Origin: Aquificaceae bacterium
Lineage (GTDB): Bacteria; Aquificota; Aquificia; Aquificales; Aquificaceae
Direction of reading: 5' to 3'
Length of the DNA: 22,478 nt
Assembly: GCA_025057245.1 (NCBI GenBank)
Contig: JANWYC010000004.1
Span: forward strand, 1-22,478
Shown: positions 1-6,391 of the stretch, piece by piece
How the letters are laid out: each line of letters begins with the position of its first letter
Position numbering within the stretch: the stretch's first letter is position 1
Translations under genes and position numbers: made by a program
The notes under the pieces: model-generated
Told to the model about the DNA's origin: nothing
The model's database searches: none
What the model saw: the letters and a program-made list of their open reading frames with translations, nothing else

Positions 1-179
1 ATCTCCACATTCCTAAAGCCCAGAGGTAGTTCCTTAAGGTCTGACACCTCAGAGTAGTGTATGACCCCGTCTTTTAGCTTCGGCGCTATAACCTTGTAGG
101 TTTTTCTAAGCTCCTGCAAAAGCTCCGAGAGTCCCTCTTCCCTTAAGAGGTAGCTCCTGCCCTCTCCCTTGCCTTCCAT
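1..179 (-). CDS. 4Fe-4S dicluster-domain protein, N-terminal part (runs off the left edge)
   Basis: About 59 codons are open from an ATG at 179 to the window edge. The start is well supported: a GGAGGAG Shine-Dalgarno lies 8 nt upstream, inside the end of prfB, and the gene overlaps prfB by 37 nt. The visible segment has the pattern [18 protein letters not shown] followed by LPLGFRNVE. This is the N-terminal layout I know from beta-subunit-like iron-sulfur proteins of sulfhydrogenases and sulfite reductases (HydB/AsrA type), which carry two [4Fe-4S] clusters further on. No cysteine motif is visible because that part lies outside the window, so the electron-transfer role is inferred from the N-terminus alone. 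It is probably co-transcribed with prfB. Confidence 0.65.
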   Translation of the reverse strand, partial: MEGKGEGRSYLLREEGLSELLQELRKTYKVIAPKLKDGVIHYSEVSDLKELPLGFRNVE

Positions 180-1258
180 CTTAAATACTCCTCCATAAAG
201 GATTCTATGTTACCATCCATAACCGAGGATACATCACCCACCTCAAGACCCGTTCTAAGGTCCTTTACCATCTGATAGGGTTGGAACACGTAAGACCTTA
301 TCTGATAACCCCAGCCTATGTCCGTTTTCTCTCCCTCAAGGGATTTCTTCTTCTCCTCAAGTTTTTGAAGCTCAAGTTGGTATAGCTTTGCCTTAAGAAG
401 CTCAAGGGCTTTTAGTCGGTTTTGAAACTGAGACCTTTCCTGCTGACAGGATACCACTATACCAGTGGGCTTGTGCCTAAGCCGGACCGCAGTGTCAGTT
501 TTGTTTACATACTGACCACCCGCACCGCTCGCCCTGAAGGTTTCCATCTCAATGTCCTCTTCCCTTATCTGCACGTTTATTGCCTCATCTATCTGAGGCG
601 TTACGCTAACGGAGCAGAAGGAGGTATGCCTTCTGGCGTTGGCATCAAAGGGTGATATTCTCACCAGTCTGTGAACTCCATGCTCCCCTTTTAAGTATCC
701 GTAGGCATAAGGTCCTTTTATGAGGATGGTGGCGCTCTTTATGCCAGCCACATCGTCTGGGTTTATGTCTATAATCTCCACTTCGTAGCCCATCCTCTCC
801 GCCCACCTTCTATACATCCTCAGAAGCATACTCGCCCAATCACATGCTTCAGTTCCACCCGCACCCGCTTGAACTGTCAGGTAAGCGTTTTTTGCATCCA
901 TCTCTTCAGAGAGAAAAGCTTTCACTTCAAGCTCTTTTATTGGTTTTTCCAGTCTTTGCAACTCCTCCGCAAGCATTTCAAGGGTTTCTAAGTCCTCCTC
1001 AGAAGTTTCTCGGACAAGCTCCTCCACATCCTTTAAGCTTTTTTCTATGTCCTCAAGCAGTCTTATGTTCTCTTCGAGCCACCTCCTTCTCTGGGTTATT
1101 TCCTTCGCTCTTTCCGGCTCGTTCCAAAAGTCCGCAGAAGACATGCTCCTATCCACCTCTTCCAGCTCAGCCTTCAATGCGTCTGGATTAAAGGTAGACT
1201 TCACGTCCTCAAACTTTTCCCTCAACTTCTGAAATTTTTCTCTGACCTCTACAAGCAT
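143..1258 (-). CDS. prfB: peptide chain release factor 2
   Basis: Class I release factor that recognises UGA and UAA stop codons and triggers peptide release in the ribosome. The 371-residue product has the expected length. It shows the SPF tripeptide (in [14 protein letters not shown]) that reads the stop codon, and the GGQ motif ([10 protein letters not shown]) that enters the peptidyl-transferase centre. An N-terminal helical region of about 110 residues precedes them. The frame is continuous from the first ATG, so the +1 programmed frameshift that autoregulates prfB in many bacteria is absent. The start has no Shine-Dalgarno, but a TATATT hexamer ends 10 nt before the ATG. The 3' end overlaps the next gene by 37 nt and contains its ribosome binding site. 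Confidence 0.97.
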   Translation of the reverse strand: MLVEVREKFQKLREKFEDVKSTFNPDALKAELEEVDRSMSSADFWNEPERAKEITQRRRWLEENIRLLEDIEKSLKDVEELVRETSEEDLETLEMLAEELQRLEKPIKELEVKAFLSEEMDAKNAYLTVQAGAGGTEACDWASMLLRMYRRWAERMGYEVEIIDINPDDVAGIKSATILIKGPYAYGYLKGEHGVHRLVRISPFDANARRHTSFCSVSVTPQIDEAINVQIREEDIEMETFRASGAGGQYVNKTDTAVRLRHKPTGIVVSCQQERSQFQNRLKALELLKAKLYQLELQKLEEKKKSLEGEKTDIGWGYQIRSYVFQPYQMVKDLRTGLEVGDVSSVMDGNIESFMEEYLRWKARERAGATS

Positions 1259-1268
1259 TATGTATTTA

Positions 1269-1274
1269 AATATA
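1269..1274 (-). promoter_or_regulatory. putative -10 element of prfB
   Basis: TATATT on the minus strand ends 10 nt before the prfB ATG, and no Shine-Dalgarno is present. I see no good -35 hexamer at 16-18 nt. If used, the mRNA would have a leader of only a few nucleotides. Confidence 0.35.
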
Positions 1275-1402
1275 ACTCAGAATGCGGTAAAGTGAGAAAT
1301 GAGAATACTTCAAACTCTTCTAAAGCAAGAAAGACTAAGTTTATAGCATACAAGCGGTAAAAAGCCATGTCTCAAGGACGTGCGAACACCAAATATCTTG
1401 CC

Positions 1403-1516
1403 TTGTCTAAAAAATACTTTCTGATGCCTTATATTCAGCAACTTCAGAATTTGAGCCTGACTACGCAAGAACTGGTAAAGCTCCTGTGAATCAGGGATGG
1501 GAGATTTATTCGACAG
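1403..1516 (+). repeat. dispersed ~110-bp repeat, copy 1
   Basis: It starts with TTGTCTAA (1403-1410) and ends with TTCGACAG (1509-1516), a degenerate inverted copy; a second TTAGACAG lies at 1524-1531. Aligned by eye, it matches the copy at 1676-1786 over its whole length and the reverse complement of 15265-15362. The best core is ACTTCAGAATTTGAGCCTGA at 1441-1460. There is no ORF. The size and inverted ends are like a miniature inverted-repeat element (MITE), but no target duplication can be defined. Confidence 0.6.
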
Positions 1517-1675
1517 TTATATATTAGACAGCAACTCTCCCAAGCCTTATCCTTAACCACCTGGTAGTTTGAACTTAGCTTCATGGGAGTGTATAAAATC
1601 CCTGAGAGCCAGAGATAGGAGGCTCATTGGATAATCATACATTATCACAGCGTTAATCTCTCCTCATGACGTGCT

Positions 1676-1786
1676 TCGTCCAGAAAATGCTCTCTGAGGT
1701 TTGATATTCAAACACTTGAGCGTTTGAGTTTGTCTTTATAAAGAACCATAAACCTTTACGAGCCAAAGGCGAGACTTATTAGACAA
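1676..1786 (+). repeat. dispersed ~110-bp repeat, copy 2
   Basis: It begins TCGTCCAGAAAATG and ends TTATTAGACAA, colinear with copy 1 in the same orientation. Shared blocks include GATATTCA/TATATTCA, ACTT-AG--TTTGAG, AAGAAC and the closing TTAGACAA. It contains the exact hairpin at 1699-1713. Just downstream (1787-1830), the segment around a second TTAGACAA looks like a short tandem duplication of the element's end. Confidence 0.6.
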
Positions 1787-1859
1787 TAAAAGTTCATGAC
1801 GCAACGTTAGTTCACAAACATAATGTTAGACAAAACAGAACTATGACATTGCGAAGCTT

Positions 1860-1934
1860 TTAGTAGTGGGGTTTGTTCTCTGGAACTCTATCATACTCCT
1901 GAAGCTCAGCTTTTATATGTTCTTCCATCTGCAC
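1860..1934 (-). other. 24-codon coding-like ORF, possible gene relic
   Basis: It reads GTG-CAG-ATG and then an acidic, helical-looking peptide (MEEHIKAELQEYDRVPENK), ending in TAA. The amino-acid make-up looks like real protein, but there is no Shine-Dalgarno, and a stop (TAA) lies two codons upstream. An 11-codon open segment in another frame ends at that stop, which could mean a frameshifted remnant. I do not recognise the family. Confidence 0.2.
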
Positions 1935-2009
1935 TAAAAATTATTGTCCCATACCTATCAGATAATTTTCAAACATTCTCAGCGAGAAATTACCTTGTCT
2001 AATATAGGT

Positions 2010-2038
2010 TTGTAACACAATGTTAACTGGTGTAAAAT
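2010..2038 (+). promoter_or_regulatory. promoter of the SPOUT methyltransferase-mraY operon
   Basis: TTGTAA (2010-2015), a 17-bp spacer, then TAAAAT (2033-2038). The -10 ends 8 nt before the ATG at 2047, so the predicted transcript starts at or next to the start codon. Confidence 0.55.
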
Positions 2039-2046
2039 ATTTTTGC

Positions 2047-2619
2047 ATGGAAAACCATAACGTGTTCGTGGCACTACTGCACTATCCAGCCATGGATAGA
2101 GAGGGAAAGACCATAATTACCTCCTTCACCACTATGGATCTCCATGACATAGCAAGACCCTCAAGGGCATACGAGATAAACACATACTACATAGTTCAGC
2201 CCGTTGACGGTCAGAGGTTGGTTATAAAAAAGCAGATAGAATACTGGCTTTCTGAGGAGGGTCTTAAGACGAACCCGACGAGGAACGAAGTAGTCAAGCT
2301 CGTTAAACTTTGCTATACCTTTGATGAAGTGCTTGAAGATATACTTCTTTCAAGGGGTAAAAGACCTGTTATAGTAGGAACGGATGCAAGAGAGTATCCA
2401 AACACCGTATCCTACCGCTGGCTTTCTGAAGAGATACACAAAAGAGAGAGGGACTTTCTGCTCGTATTCGGCACCGGCTACGGGCTTCCGCCGTCTTTGA
2501 TGAGCACCTTTGACTACATTCTGGAGCCAGTATACGGTGCAGGAGACTGGAACCATCTCTCCGTAAGAAACGCAGTAGCCATCATACTTGACAGACTTCT
2601 TAGTAAAAACAGGTGCTGA
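2047..2619 (+). CDS. SPOUT-type SAM-dependent RNA methyltransferase-like protein (COG4752 / PF09936 type)
   Basis: A predicted 190-residue protein of the small family I know as Methyltrn_RNA_4. Its N-terminus ([15 protein letters not shown]), then [20 protein letters not shown], and a C-terminal glycine-rich knot region ([10 protein letters not shown], then [21 protein letters not shown]) fit a trefoil-knot SPOUT methyltransferase related to TrmD. The RNA target is unknown. The ATG at 2047 is preferred over an ATG 27 nt upstream because it fits the family N-terminus and sits just after the predicted promoter. It ends one base before mraY, so the two are an operon. Confidence 0.8.
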   Translation: MENHNVFVALLHYPAMDREGKTIITSFTTMDLHDIARPSRAYEINTYYIVQPVDGQRLVIKKQIEYWLSEEGLKTNPTRNEVVKLVKLCYTFDEVLEDILLSRGKRPVIVGTDAREYPNTVSYRWLSEEIHKRERDFLLVFGTGYGLPPSLMSTFDYILEPVYGAGDWNHLSVRNAVAIILDRLLSKNRC

Positions 2620-2620
2620 G

Positions 2621-3700
2621 ATGCTGTACCATATAGCCCTATACTTGAGAGATTATGTGTTTGCCTTTAATGTCTTTAAATACATAACCTTCCGTTCTTT
2701 TCTTGCGGTGCTTATTGCCTTCTCCTTAACCCTTTTGCTTACACCTGTGTTTATGAGAAGGATGAGGATTATTCACAGAGTTTTAAAGGGTTACGTAAGA
2801 GAATACACACCAGAGGCACATCTTACAAAGAAATACACACCCACCATGGGAGGTCTTGTAATAGTCTTGTCTGTGGTTTTCACAACATTTTTGCTTATGA
2901 GGCTTGACCTTTTCTACTTTTGGGTAGCGGTGTTTTGTATATTAGGCTTTGCCATCATAGGTTTCTGGGATGATTATCTAAAACTTAAGGATAAAAAGGG
3001 TATGTCTGTAAAGAAAAAGTTTATTGCTCAAGTTTTAGTAGCGAGTATAACCGCAACTTTCATCTACCTTTACGGTGGAGTGGATAGCAAGCTTTACTTT
3101 CCTCTTTTCAAAAACCTACAGATAGACCTGAGTTTCCTGTATATACCTTTTGCTACATTGGTCATAGTGGCTACATCCAACGCAGTAAACCTTACAGATG
3201 GACTTGATGGGCTTGCCATAGGACCCGTGATGACCACTTCAGCCAGCTTGGGCGTTATAGCTTACGCAGTGGGGCATGCGCGTATAGCGGATTATTTAAA
3301 CATACCCTATGTGCCCTATGCGGGTGACATAACGGTTCTGTGTTTTGCCATAGTTGGTGCAGGGTTGGGTTTTCTGTGGTTCAACTCTTTTCCCGCACAG
3401 CTTTTTATGGGTGACGTGGGCTCGCTTTCACTTGGTGCAGGACTGGGCGTTATAGCTCTCGTATCCAAGTCAGAGCTTTTACTTCCTATAGCTGGTGGCA
3501 TCTTTGTCTTCGAAACACTCTCGGTTATACTTCAGGTAGCCTACTTTAAACTAACAGGAGGCAAGAGACTCTTCAAAATGGCTCCCTTTCACCATCATCT
3601 TGAACTCTCTGGAGTGCCTGAACCCAAGATTGTAGTAAGAATGTGGATAGCATCTCTACTGCTCGGCATTCTTGCCCTTGCTACCCTTAAACTCAGGTGA
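2621..3700 (+). CDS. mraY: phospho-N-acetylmuramoyl-pentapeptide transferase
   Basis: Integral membrane enzyme that transfers phospho-MurNAc-pentapeptide from UDP to undecaprenyl phosphate, forming lipid I. The 359-residue product has about ten hydrophobic segments. Family motifs are present: [20 protein letters not shown] (Mg-binding acidic residues), [24 protein letters not shown] and the cytoplasmic loop [12 protein letters not shown]. The ATG at 2621 follows the upstream stop directly, with an AGGTG ribosome binding site; a longer frame opens 33 nt earlier but does not fit the family N-terminus. Its last 45 nt overlap the 3' end of the DUF192 gene on the other strand. Confidence 0.97.
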   Translation: MLYHIALYLRDYVFAFNVFKYITFRSFLAVLIAFSLTLLLTPVFMRRMRIIHRVLKGYVREYTPEAHLTKKYTPTMGGLVIVLSVVFTTFLLMRLDLFYFWVAVFCILGFAIIGFWDDYLKLKDKKGMSVKKKFIAQVLVASITATFIYLYGGVDSKLYFPLFKNLQIDLSFLYIPFATLVIVATSNAVNLTDGLDGLAIGPVMTTSASLGVIAYAVGHARIADYLNIPYVPYAGDITVLCFAIVGAGLGFLWFNSFPAQLFMGDVGSLSLGAGLGVIALVSKSELLLPIAGGIFVFETLSVILQVAYFKLTGGKRLFKMAPFHHHLELSGVPEPKIVVRMWIASLLLGILALATLKLR

Positions 3701-4075
3701 GAGAAGGATTTTCCCATACATACACTTTCTTCCTCTAACAAGCTCCACAACTTTATCCACTGGTTGTGGTGATGAGACTATAACCAGACCAAACCTGTCA
3801 ACAGGTGGCAAATAGGATCTGCCCACCACGTGCTCACCGTCTATCCAATAAAGGTCAAGCTCAAGGTAAGTGTTTTTGTTCCAGAAGTGTCTGATAGCCT
3901 TTTCTTTGTAGACAAAAACCATACCATCAAAGTTAACAAGAGACCTATAGCCCATAAGACCCTTCTCTTGCTTTTCCTGTGTATCCGCTACCATGAGCCG
4001 ACAGGGACGCACCTCTGAGTAAGACACCGACACAATTAACAAAAGGATATATATTATATTGAAAATCATTAGCAT
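3656..4075 (-). CDS. exported DUF192-domain protein
   Basis: A 139-residue protein with a hydrophobic N-terminal signal (about residues 3-19, ending near SVSYSE). It is followed by a DUF192 domain: [21 protein letters not shown], then GMVFVY and [16 protein letters not shown]. The biochemical role of the family is not established. Two ATGs (4075 and 4069) are possible starts; neither has a Shine-Dalgarno, and a perfect TATAAT ends 9 nt before the first. It diverges from the PerR-like regulator across a 20-bp gap filled by a palindrome, so I infer it belongs to that regulon. It overlaps mraY tail to tail by 45 nt. Confidence 0.85.
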   Translation of the reverse strand: MLMIFNIIYILLLIVSVSYSEVRPCRLMVADTQEKQEKGLMGYRSLVNFDGMVFVYKEKAIRHFWNKNTYLELDLYWIDGEHVVGRSYLPPVDRFGLVIVSSPQPVDKVVELVRGRKCMYGKILLSPEFKGSKGKNAEQ

Positions 4076-4087
4076 GTTGTATATATT
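4059..4087 (+). promoter_or_regulatory. promoter of the Fur/PerR-like gene
   Basis: TTGAAA (4059-4064), a 17-bp spacer, TATATT (4082-4087). The -10 ends 8 nt before the ATG at 4096, so the mRNA should be leaderless. The -10 lies inside the palindrome at 4076-4094. Confidence 0.6.
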
Positions 4088-4094
4088 ATATAAC
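4076..4094. promoter_or_regulatory. palindromic operator shared by the divergent DUF192 and Fur/PerR-like genes
   Basis: GTTGTATATATTATATAAC is an imperfect palindrome centred on 4085, with 7 of 9 arm positions matching. It fills nearly the whole gap between the two start codons and covers both -10 elements. AT-rich operators of this size are typical of Fur/PerR regulators. It does not match the B. subtilis PerR box exactly. Confidence 0.5.
4085..4090 (-). promoter_or_regulatory. -10 element of the DUF192 gene
   Basis: A perfect TATAAT on the minus strand ends 9 nt before the ATG at 4075. A weak TTTTCT lies 16 nt upstream. It overlaps the opposing -10 of the Fur/PerR-like gene. Confidence 0.5.
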
Positions 4095-4095
4095 C

Positions 4096-4524
4096 ATGAG
4101 CAAAGAAGAAAAGCTTAGAGAGTTTATAGAGGCTTGTAAACACGTGGGTTTGAAGATAACACCGCAGAGAGTAGCGGTTTACGAGGTGCTTTTGAGTAGA
4201 GACGACCATCCCACGGTGGAAGATGTATACAATGAGATAAAGAAAAAGTATCCTTTCGTGTCTCTTGCCACGGTTTACAGAACAGTGGAAACACTTGAGG
4301 AAATGGGGCTTATCAAAAAGGTTGCCTACTGGGGTGGTTCTGTAAGATACGATGCTAATATAAGCGACCATCACCATCTTATATGCACTCAGTGTGGGGC
4401 TATAAAGGATGTAGAATTCTGCATAGACTGGACTCCACCGGCAAGAATGGAAGGCTACAGAGTGCACAACTACTCCCTTCACATATACGGAGTGTGTTCT
4501 AAATGTCAGGCGAAGGAAAACTGA
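4096..4524 (+). CDS. Fur-family metal-dependent repressor, PerR-like
   Basis: A 142-residue regulator with an N-terminal winged helix (ITPQRVAVYEVL, then SLATVYRTVETLEEMGL) and a C-terminal metal and dimer domain. Structural zinc cysteines are C97/C100 and C134/C137. The candidate regulatory metal ligands are H38, D86, H92, H94 and D105. Aspartate rather than glutamate at the last position is the mark usually taken to separate PerR peroxide sensors from Fur, so I favour a peroxide-sensing role; this is inference. The gene probably represses itself and the DUF192 gene through the palindrome at 4076-4094. It overlaps the next gene by 22 nt. Confidence 0.93.
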   Translation: MSKEEKLREFIEACKHVGLKITPQRVAVYEVLLSRDDHPTVEDVYNEIKKKYPFVSLATVYRTVETLEEMGLIKKVAYWGGSVRYDANISDHHHLICTQCGAIKDVEFCIDWTPPARMEGYRVHNYSLHIYGVCSKCQAKEN

Positions 4525-4829
4525 AAACATATTCAGAGGAAGAGATAAAAGATAGGCTAACGAGCCTGCCTGAATGGCGTTATGAGAACGGTTTTCTGAT
4601 AAGGGAATACTCTACGAAAAACTGGAGAGAGACTATTTTTCTTGTAAACACAATAGCGAGCCTTGCGGAGGCTCATTGGCATCACCCTGATATGGAAGTA
4701 GGCTATAAGAAACTTAAGATAAAACTAACAACTCATGAAGCTGGAGGTATCACAGACAGAGATTTTAAACTTGCCAGTGAGATTGAAAAAACTGTCCGTT
4801 CCTTGCTACAAAAGTGGCATAGTTCGTAG
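4503..4829 (+). CDS. phhB: 4a-hydroxytetrahydrobiopterin dehydratase (pterin-4a-carbinolamine dehydratase)
   Basis: A 108-residue member of the PCD/DCoH family, which dehydrates 4a-hydroxytetrahydropterin formed by aromatic amino-acid hydroxylases. The signature is clear: EAHWHHPDMEVGYKKLKIKL, with the catalytic histidines, followed by TTHEAGGITDRD. Many bacteria carry this gene without an obvious hydroxylase, and a role in molybdopterin metabolism has been proposed for such copies; nothing here decides between the two. The start lies inside the regulator gene (22-nt overlap), so translation is probably coupled and expression follows the PerR-like promoter. The stop is 24 bp from the convergent flavin reductase gene. 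Confidence 0.92.
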   Translation: MSGEGKLKTYSEEEIKDRLTSLPEWRYENGFLIREYSTKNWRETIFLVNTIASLAEAHWHHPDMEVGYKKLKIKLTTHEAGGITDRDFKLASEIEKTVRSLLQKWHSS

Positions 4830-4853
4830 CCCTTATATTACGTATCCTTATTA

Positions 4854-5471
4854 CTATTCACCTGAAGGGATTTTAGAATTTTCTACAGAACTAAAACTTC
4901 GAGGCTTTGAGTTTTTTGAAAAATAACCCTTGCCCATATGTAGTGGATAGCTTACCTTGTCGGGTTTTAGCTTTCCTCTCTTGTAGTGTATAAGCTCCAC
5001 TCTACCTATCAACAGTGTATGGTCTGGGAAGTTTATTGTTCTCTCTTGTTTGCATTCGTATACCAGAAGAGATTCTTCTACTACGAGGGCGTTAACTCTA
5101 AGAGCCTTTGCTGGTCTTAGCTTCTTGAAGAGCTCCCATTTGTTGACCTTGTCCCCGTGATAGTTGCCGGCTACGAGTATATCTGATAGGTATTCTGCGG
5201 ATAAGAAGTTAATTGTGAAATCCGCATGTTTTTCTATTAGAGAATGACTGTAGTTATCCTTGGCTATGCAGACTGCGTAGAGAAAAGGTTCTTTGTTTGT
5301 GGGCATGTGCCAAGCGACCGCTAAGGGGTTCTCCTCAACGCATACTATAGCCACGGTCCTTGGCACATAACCCAAGAAGTAGGCGCCTTCTAAAACCTTC
5401 AAATTTTCCTGAGGGGCAAGAACCCCATCAGGAGGAGGCAAGGCATGGCTGGTATGCTTCAGACAGACCAT
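4854..5471 (-). CDS. flavin reductase-like FMN-binding split-barrel protein
   Basis: About 205 residues of the DIM6/NTAB flavin reductase family, which bind FMN and pass electrons to partner oxidases or monooxygenases. Recognisable parts are YVPRTVAIVCVEENPLAVAWHMP (the barrel start), ADFTINFLSAEYLSDI and the later HTLLIGRVELIHY strand. The frame is open to 5522, but that part overlaps the 33-residue membrane protein gene. I prefer the ATG at 5471, which overlaps the small gene's stop by 13 nt; its Shine-Dalgarno is weak (AGG), so coupled translation is likely. A TTG at 5441 is the alternative start. The substrate and partner are unknown. Confidence 0.8.
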   Translation of the reverse strand: MVCLKHTSHALPPPDGVLAPQENLKVLEGAYFLGYVPRTVAIVCVEENPLAVAWHMPTNKEPFLYAVCIAKDNYSHSLIEKHADFTINFLSAEYLSDILVAGNYHGDKVNKWELFKKLRPAKALRVNALVVEESLLVYECKQERTINFPDHTLLIGRVELIHYKRGKLKPDKVSYPLHMGKGYFSKNSKPRSFSSVENSKIPSGE

Positions 5472-5560
5472 CTGCCTAACATGAATACAAGAGTTATACC
5501 TATTATATGAACTATCCACCACCCTATTCTCATAAACCTAAACGCTTCTGGTAGTTGCAT
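5459..5560 (-). CDS. 33-residue single-pass membrane protein
   Basis: This short gene has one of the best ribosome binding sites in the window: AAAAGGAGG lies 8 nt before its ATG at 5560. The product starts MQLPEAFRFMRIGWW, continues as a hydrophobic helix (IVHIIGITLVFML) and ends GRWSV. A positively charged face before the helix suggests the N-terminus stays in the cytoplasm. It overlaps the presumed start of the flavin reductase gene by 13 nt, so the two are probably co-translated. I do not recognise the family. Such proteins are often accessory subunits of membrane complexes, but nothing here shows which. Confidence 0.7.
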   Translation of the reverse strand: MQLPEAFRFMRIGWWIVHIIGITLVFMLGRWSV

Positions 5561-5594
5561 GGCTTATACCTCCTTTTAAGCTTATTTTCTCTTT

Positions 5595-5600
5595 AATATA
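5595..5600 (-). promoter_or_regulatory. putative -10 element upstream of the small membrane protein gene
   Basis: TATATT on the minus strand predicts a start near 5588 and a ~28-nt leader with a strong Shine-Dalgarno. No -35 hexamer is visible at 16-18 nt, which fits an activator-dependent promoter given the repeats at 5634-5666. Confidence 0.35.
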
Positions 5601-5633
5601 CTACTATCTTTAGAGTCCCCGTGTACATACATC

Positions 5634-5666
5634 TTTTACTATTCAGAAAGTTAATTTTACTATTCA
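5634..5666 (-). promoter_or_regulatory. tandem 12-bp direct repeat, likely activator site
   Basis: TTTTACTATTCA occurs exactly at 5634-5645 and again at 5655-5666, 21 bp apart, about two helical turns. Relative to the predicted start near 5588 (minus strand) they are centred near -52 and -72, where a dimeric activator would contact RNA polymerase. Confidence 0.5.
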
Positions 5667-5683
5667 CCGATTGTTTCGAAAAA

Positions 5684-6331
5684 CTAATAACTACAATCTG
5701 TCAACGGATAGCTGAAGGGTGGAAGCTCTACATCTTCATAACCTGTTCTGATGGGATTTTCCAACAGCTGGTTTATTAGTTTGAGTTTGTCCTCAAGGCT
5801 TTCTAAAGGTACGCAGTATATCTTCGCCAGCTCTGTCAACTCAGGCACTCTTTTAGACCTCTTCGCCAGCTCTCTGGCTACTGAGTAGACTTTATAGTCT
5901 ACATCTGGATAAATATCTTTTATGTACGTAACCACATCATAGGAGTAGACCACTATTCTATGAACTCTTGCAAGAAGATGCACCATTTGTTCCACAGTTG
6001 TCTGTTCGTAAATGCTTACGGTGTTTTCAAAAAGTATTCCCGCAATCAACTTACCTCCTTCTTCATGGGCGTGATACACGCAGTAAGTCTCTGGAACCAC
6101 CTCCCAGTGGTGTTCCATGGCTACAGAAAGGAAAGCCCCTATTGCCTCTTCCCTACTTCGAAATATAGATAGCAATTTGTCAAAATCTTGTTCTTTCAAC
6201 TCTGCCACCAGTAGGTAACAATCTCCCAAGTTTTTATATTCAAACTCTGGTGTAAGCTCTTGCCAGCTTATAAAGGGTTCCATATTTTCAGGCTTGTTTG
6301 GTATACTTTTGAAGAGCTTTTGAATTTTCAT
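5684..6331 (-). CDS. unrecognised 215-residue protein
   Basis: The gene is real: AAAGGAGG lies 7 nt before the ATG at 6331, and a TATAAT lies further upstream at 6355-6360. The product is soluble and acidic with no signal or membrane segment. Visible features are an N-terminal acidic half, a histidine-rich patch (AMEHHWEVV, then CVYHAHEEGGK), the central stretch IVVYSYDVVTYIKDIYPDVDYK, and a charged helical C-terminal third (ELAKRSKRVPELTELAKIY). I do not recognise the family. It diverges from bpsA and lies upstream, on the same strand, of the small membrane protein and flavin reductase genes after a 123-bp gap. Confidence 0.85.
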   Translation of the reverse strand: MKIQKLFKSIPNKPENMEPFISWQELTPEFEYKNLGDCYLLVAELKEQDFDKLLSIFRSREEAIGAFLSVAMEHHWEVVPETYCVYHAHEEGGKLIAGILFENTVSIYEQTTVEQMVHLLARVHRIVVYSYDVVTYIKDIYPDVDYKVYSVARELAKRSKRVPELTELAKIYCVPLESLEDKLKLINQLLENPIRTGYEDVELPPFSYPLTDCSY

Positions 6332-6354
6332 GTTTTACCTCCTTTTGTGGTAAA

Positions 6355-6360
6355 ATTATA
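6355..6360 (-). promoter_or_regulatory. -10 element of the unrecognised 215-residue protein gene
   Basis: A perfect TATAAT on the minus strand, 23 nt before the ATG, gives a short leader holding the strong Shine-Dalgarno. No clear -35 is seen. It lies in the 60-bp gap shared with bpsA. Confidence 0.4.
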
Positions 6361-6391
6361 CAGTTACAAACTAATCCACGGAGGTAGTCTT

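Larger units (their letters stand above)
1259..2046. other. gene-poor gap of 788 bp between divergent prfB and the SPOUT methyltransferase gene
   Basis: No convincing gene lies here; stops occur in all frames. It holds two decayed copies of a ~110-bp repeat (1403-1516 and 1676-1786), a 24-codon stretch of coding-like sequence (1860-1934, minus), and the promoters of both flanking genes. The 7-mer TTAGACA or its complement occurs five times. An exact hairpin, GTTTGA-TAT-TCAAAC, lies at 1699-1713. Confidence 0.7.

Noticed and set aside
1258..1368. 36-codon ORF on the minus strand ending in TAATG at the prfB start, possible leader peptide
   Set aside because: There is no Shine-Dalgarno, the putative prfB -10 element lies inside it, and it sits in a gap of decayed sequence; the overlap is probably chance.
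2588..2620. Upstream ATG that would extend mraY by 11 residues
   Set aside because: It lies inside the previous gene, and the family N-terminus matches the ATG at 2621, which has its own ribosome binding site.
4069..4530. 153-codon open frame antisense to the Fur/PerR-like gene
   Set aside because: The plus-strand frame has full Fur motifs; the antisense frame has no recognisable domain, and its composition is that of a shadow frame.
6260..6391. Longer bpsA model starting at an ATG inside the divergent gene
   Set aside because: The extra residues are the antisense of the opposite gene, and the TTG at 6392 has a strong, well-spaced GGAGGT.
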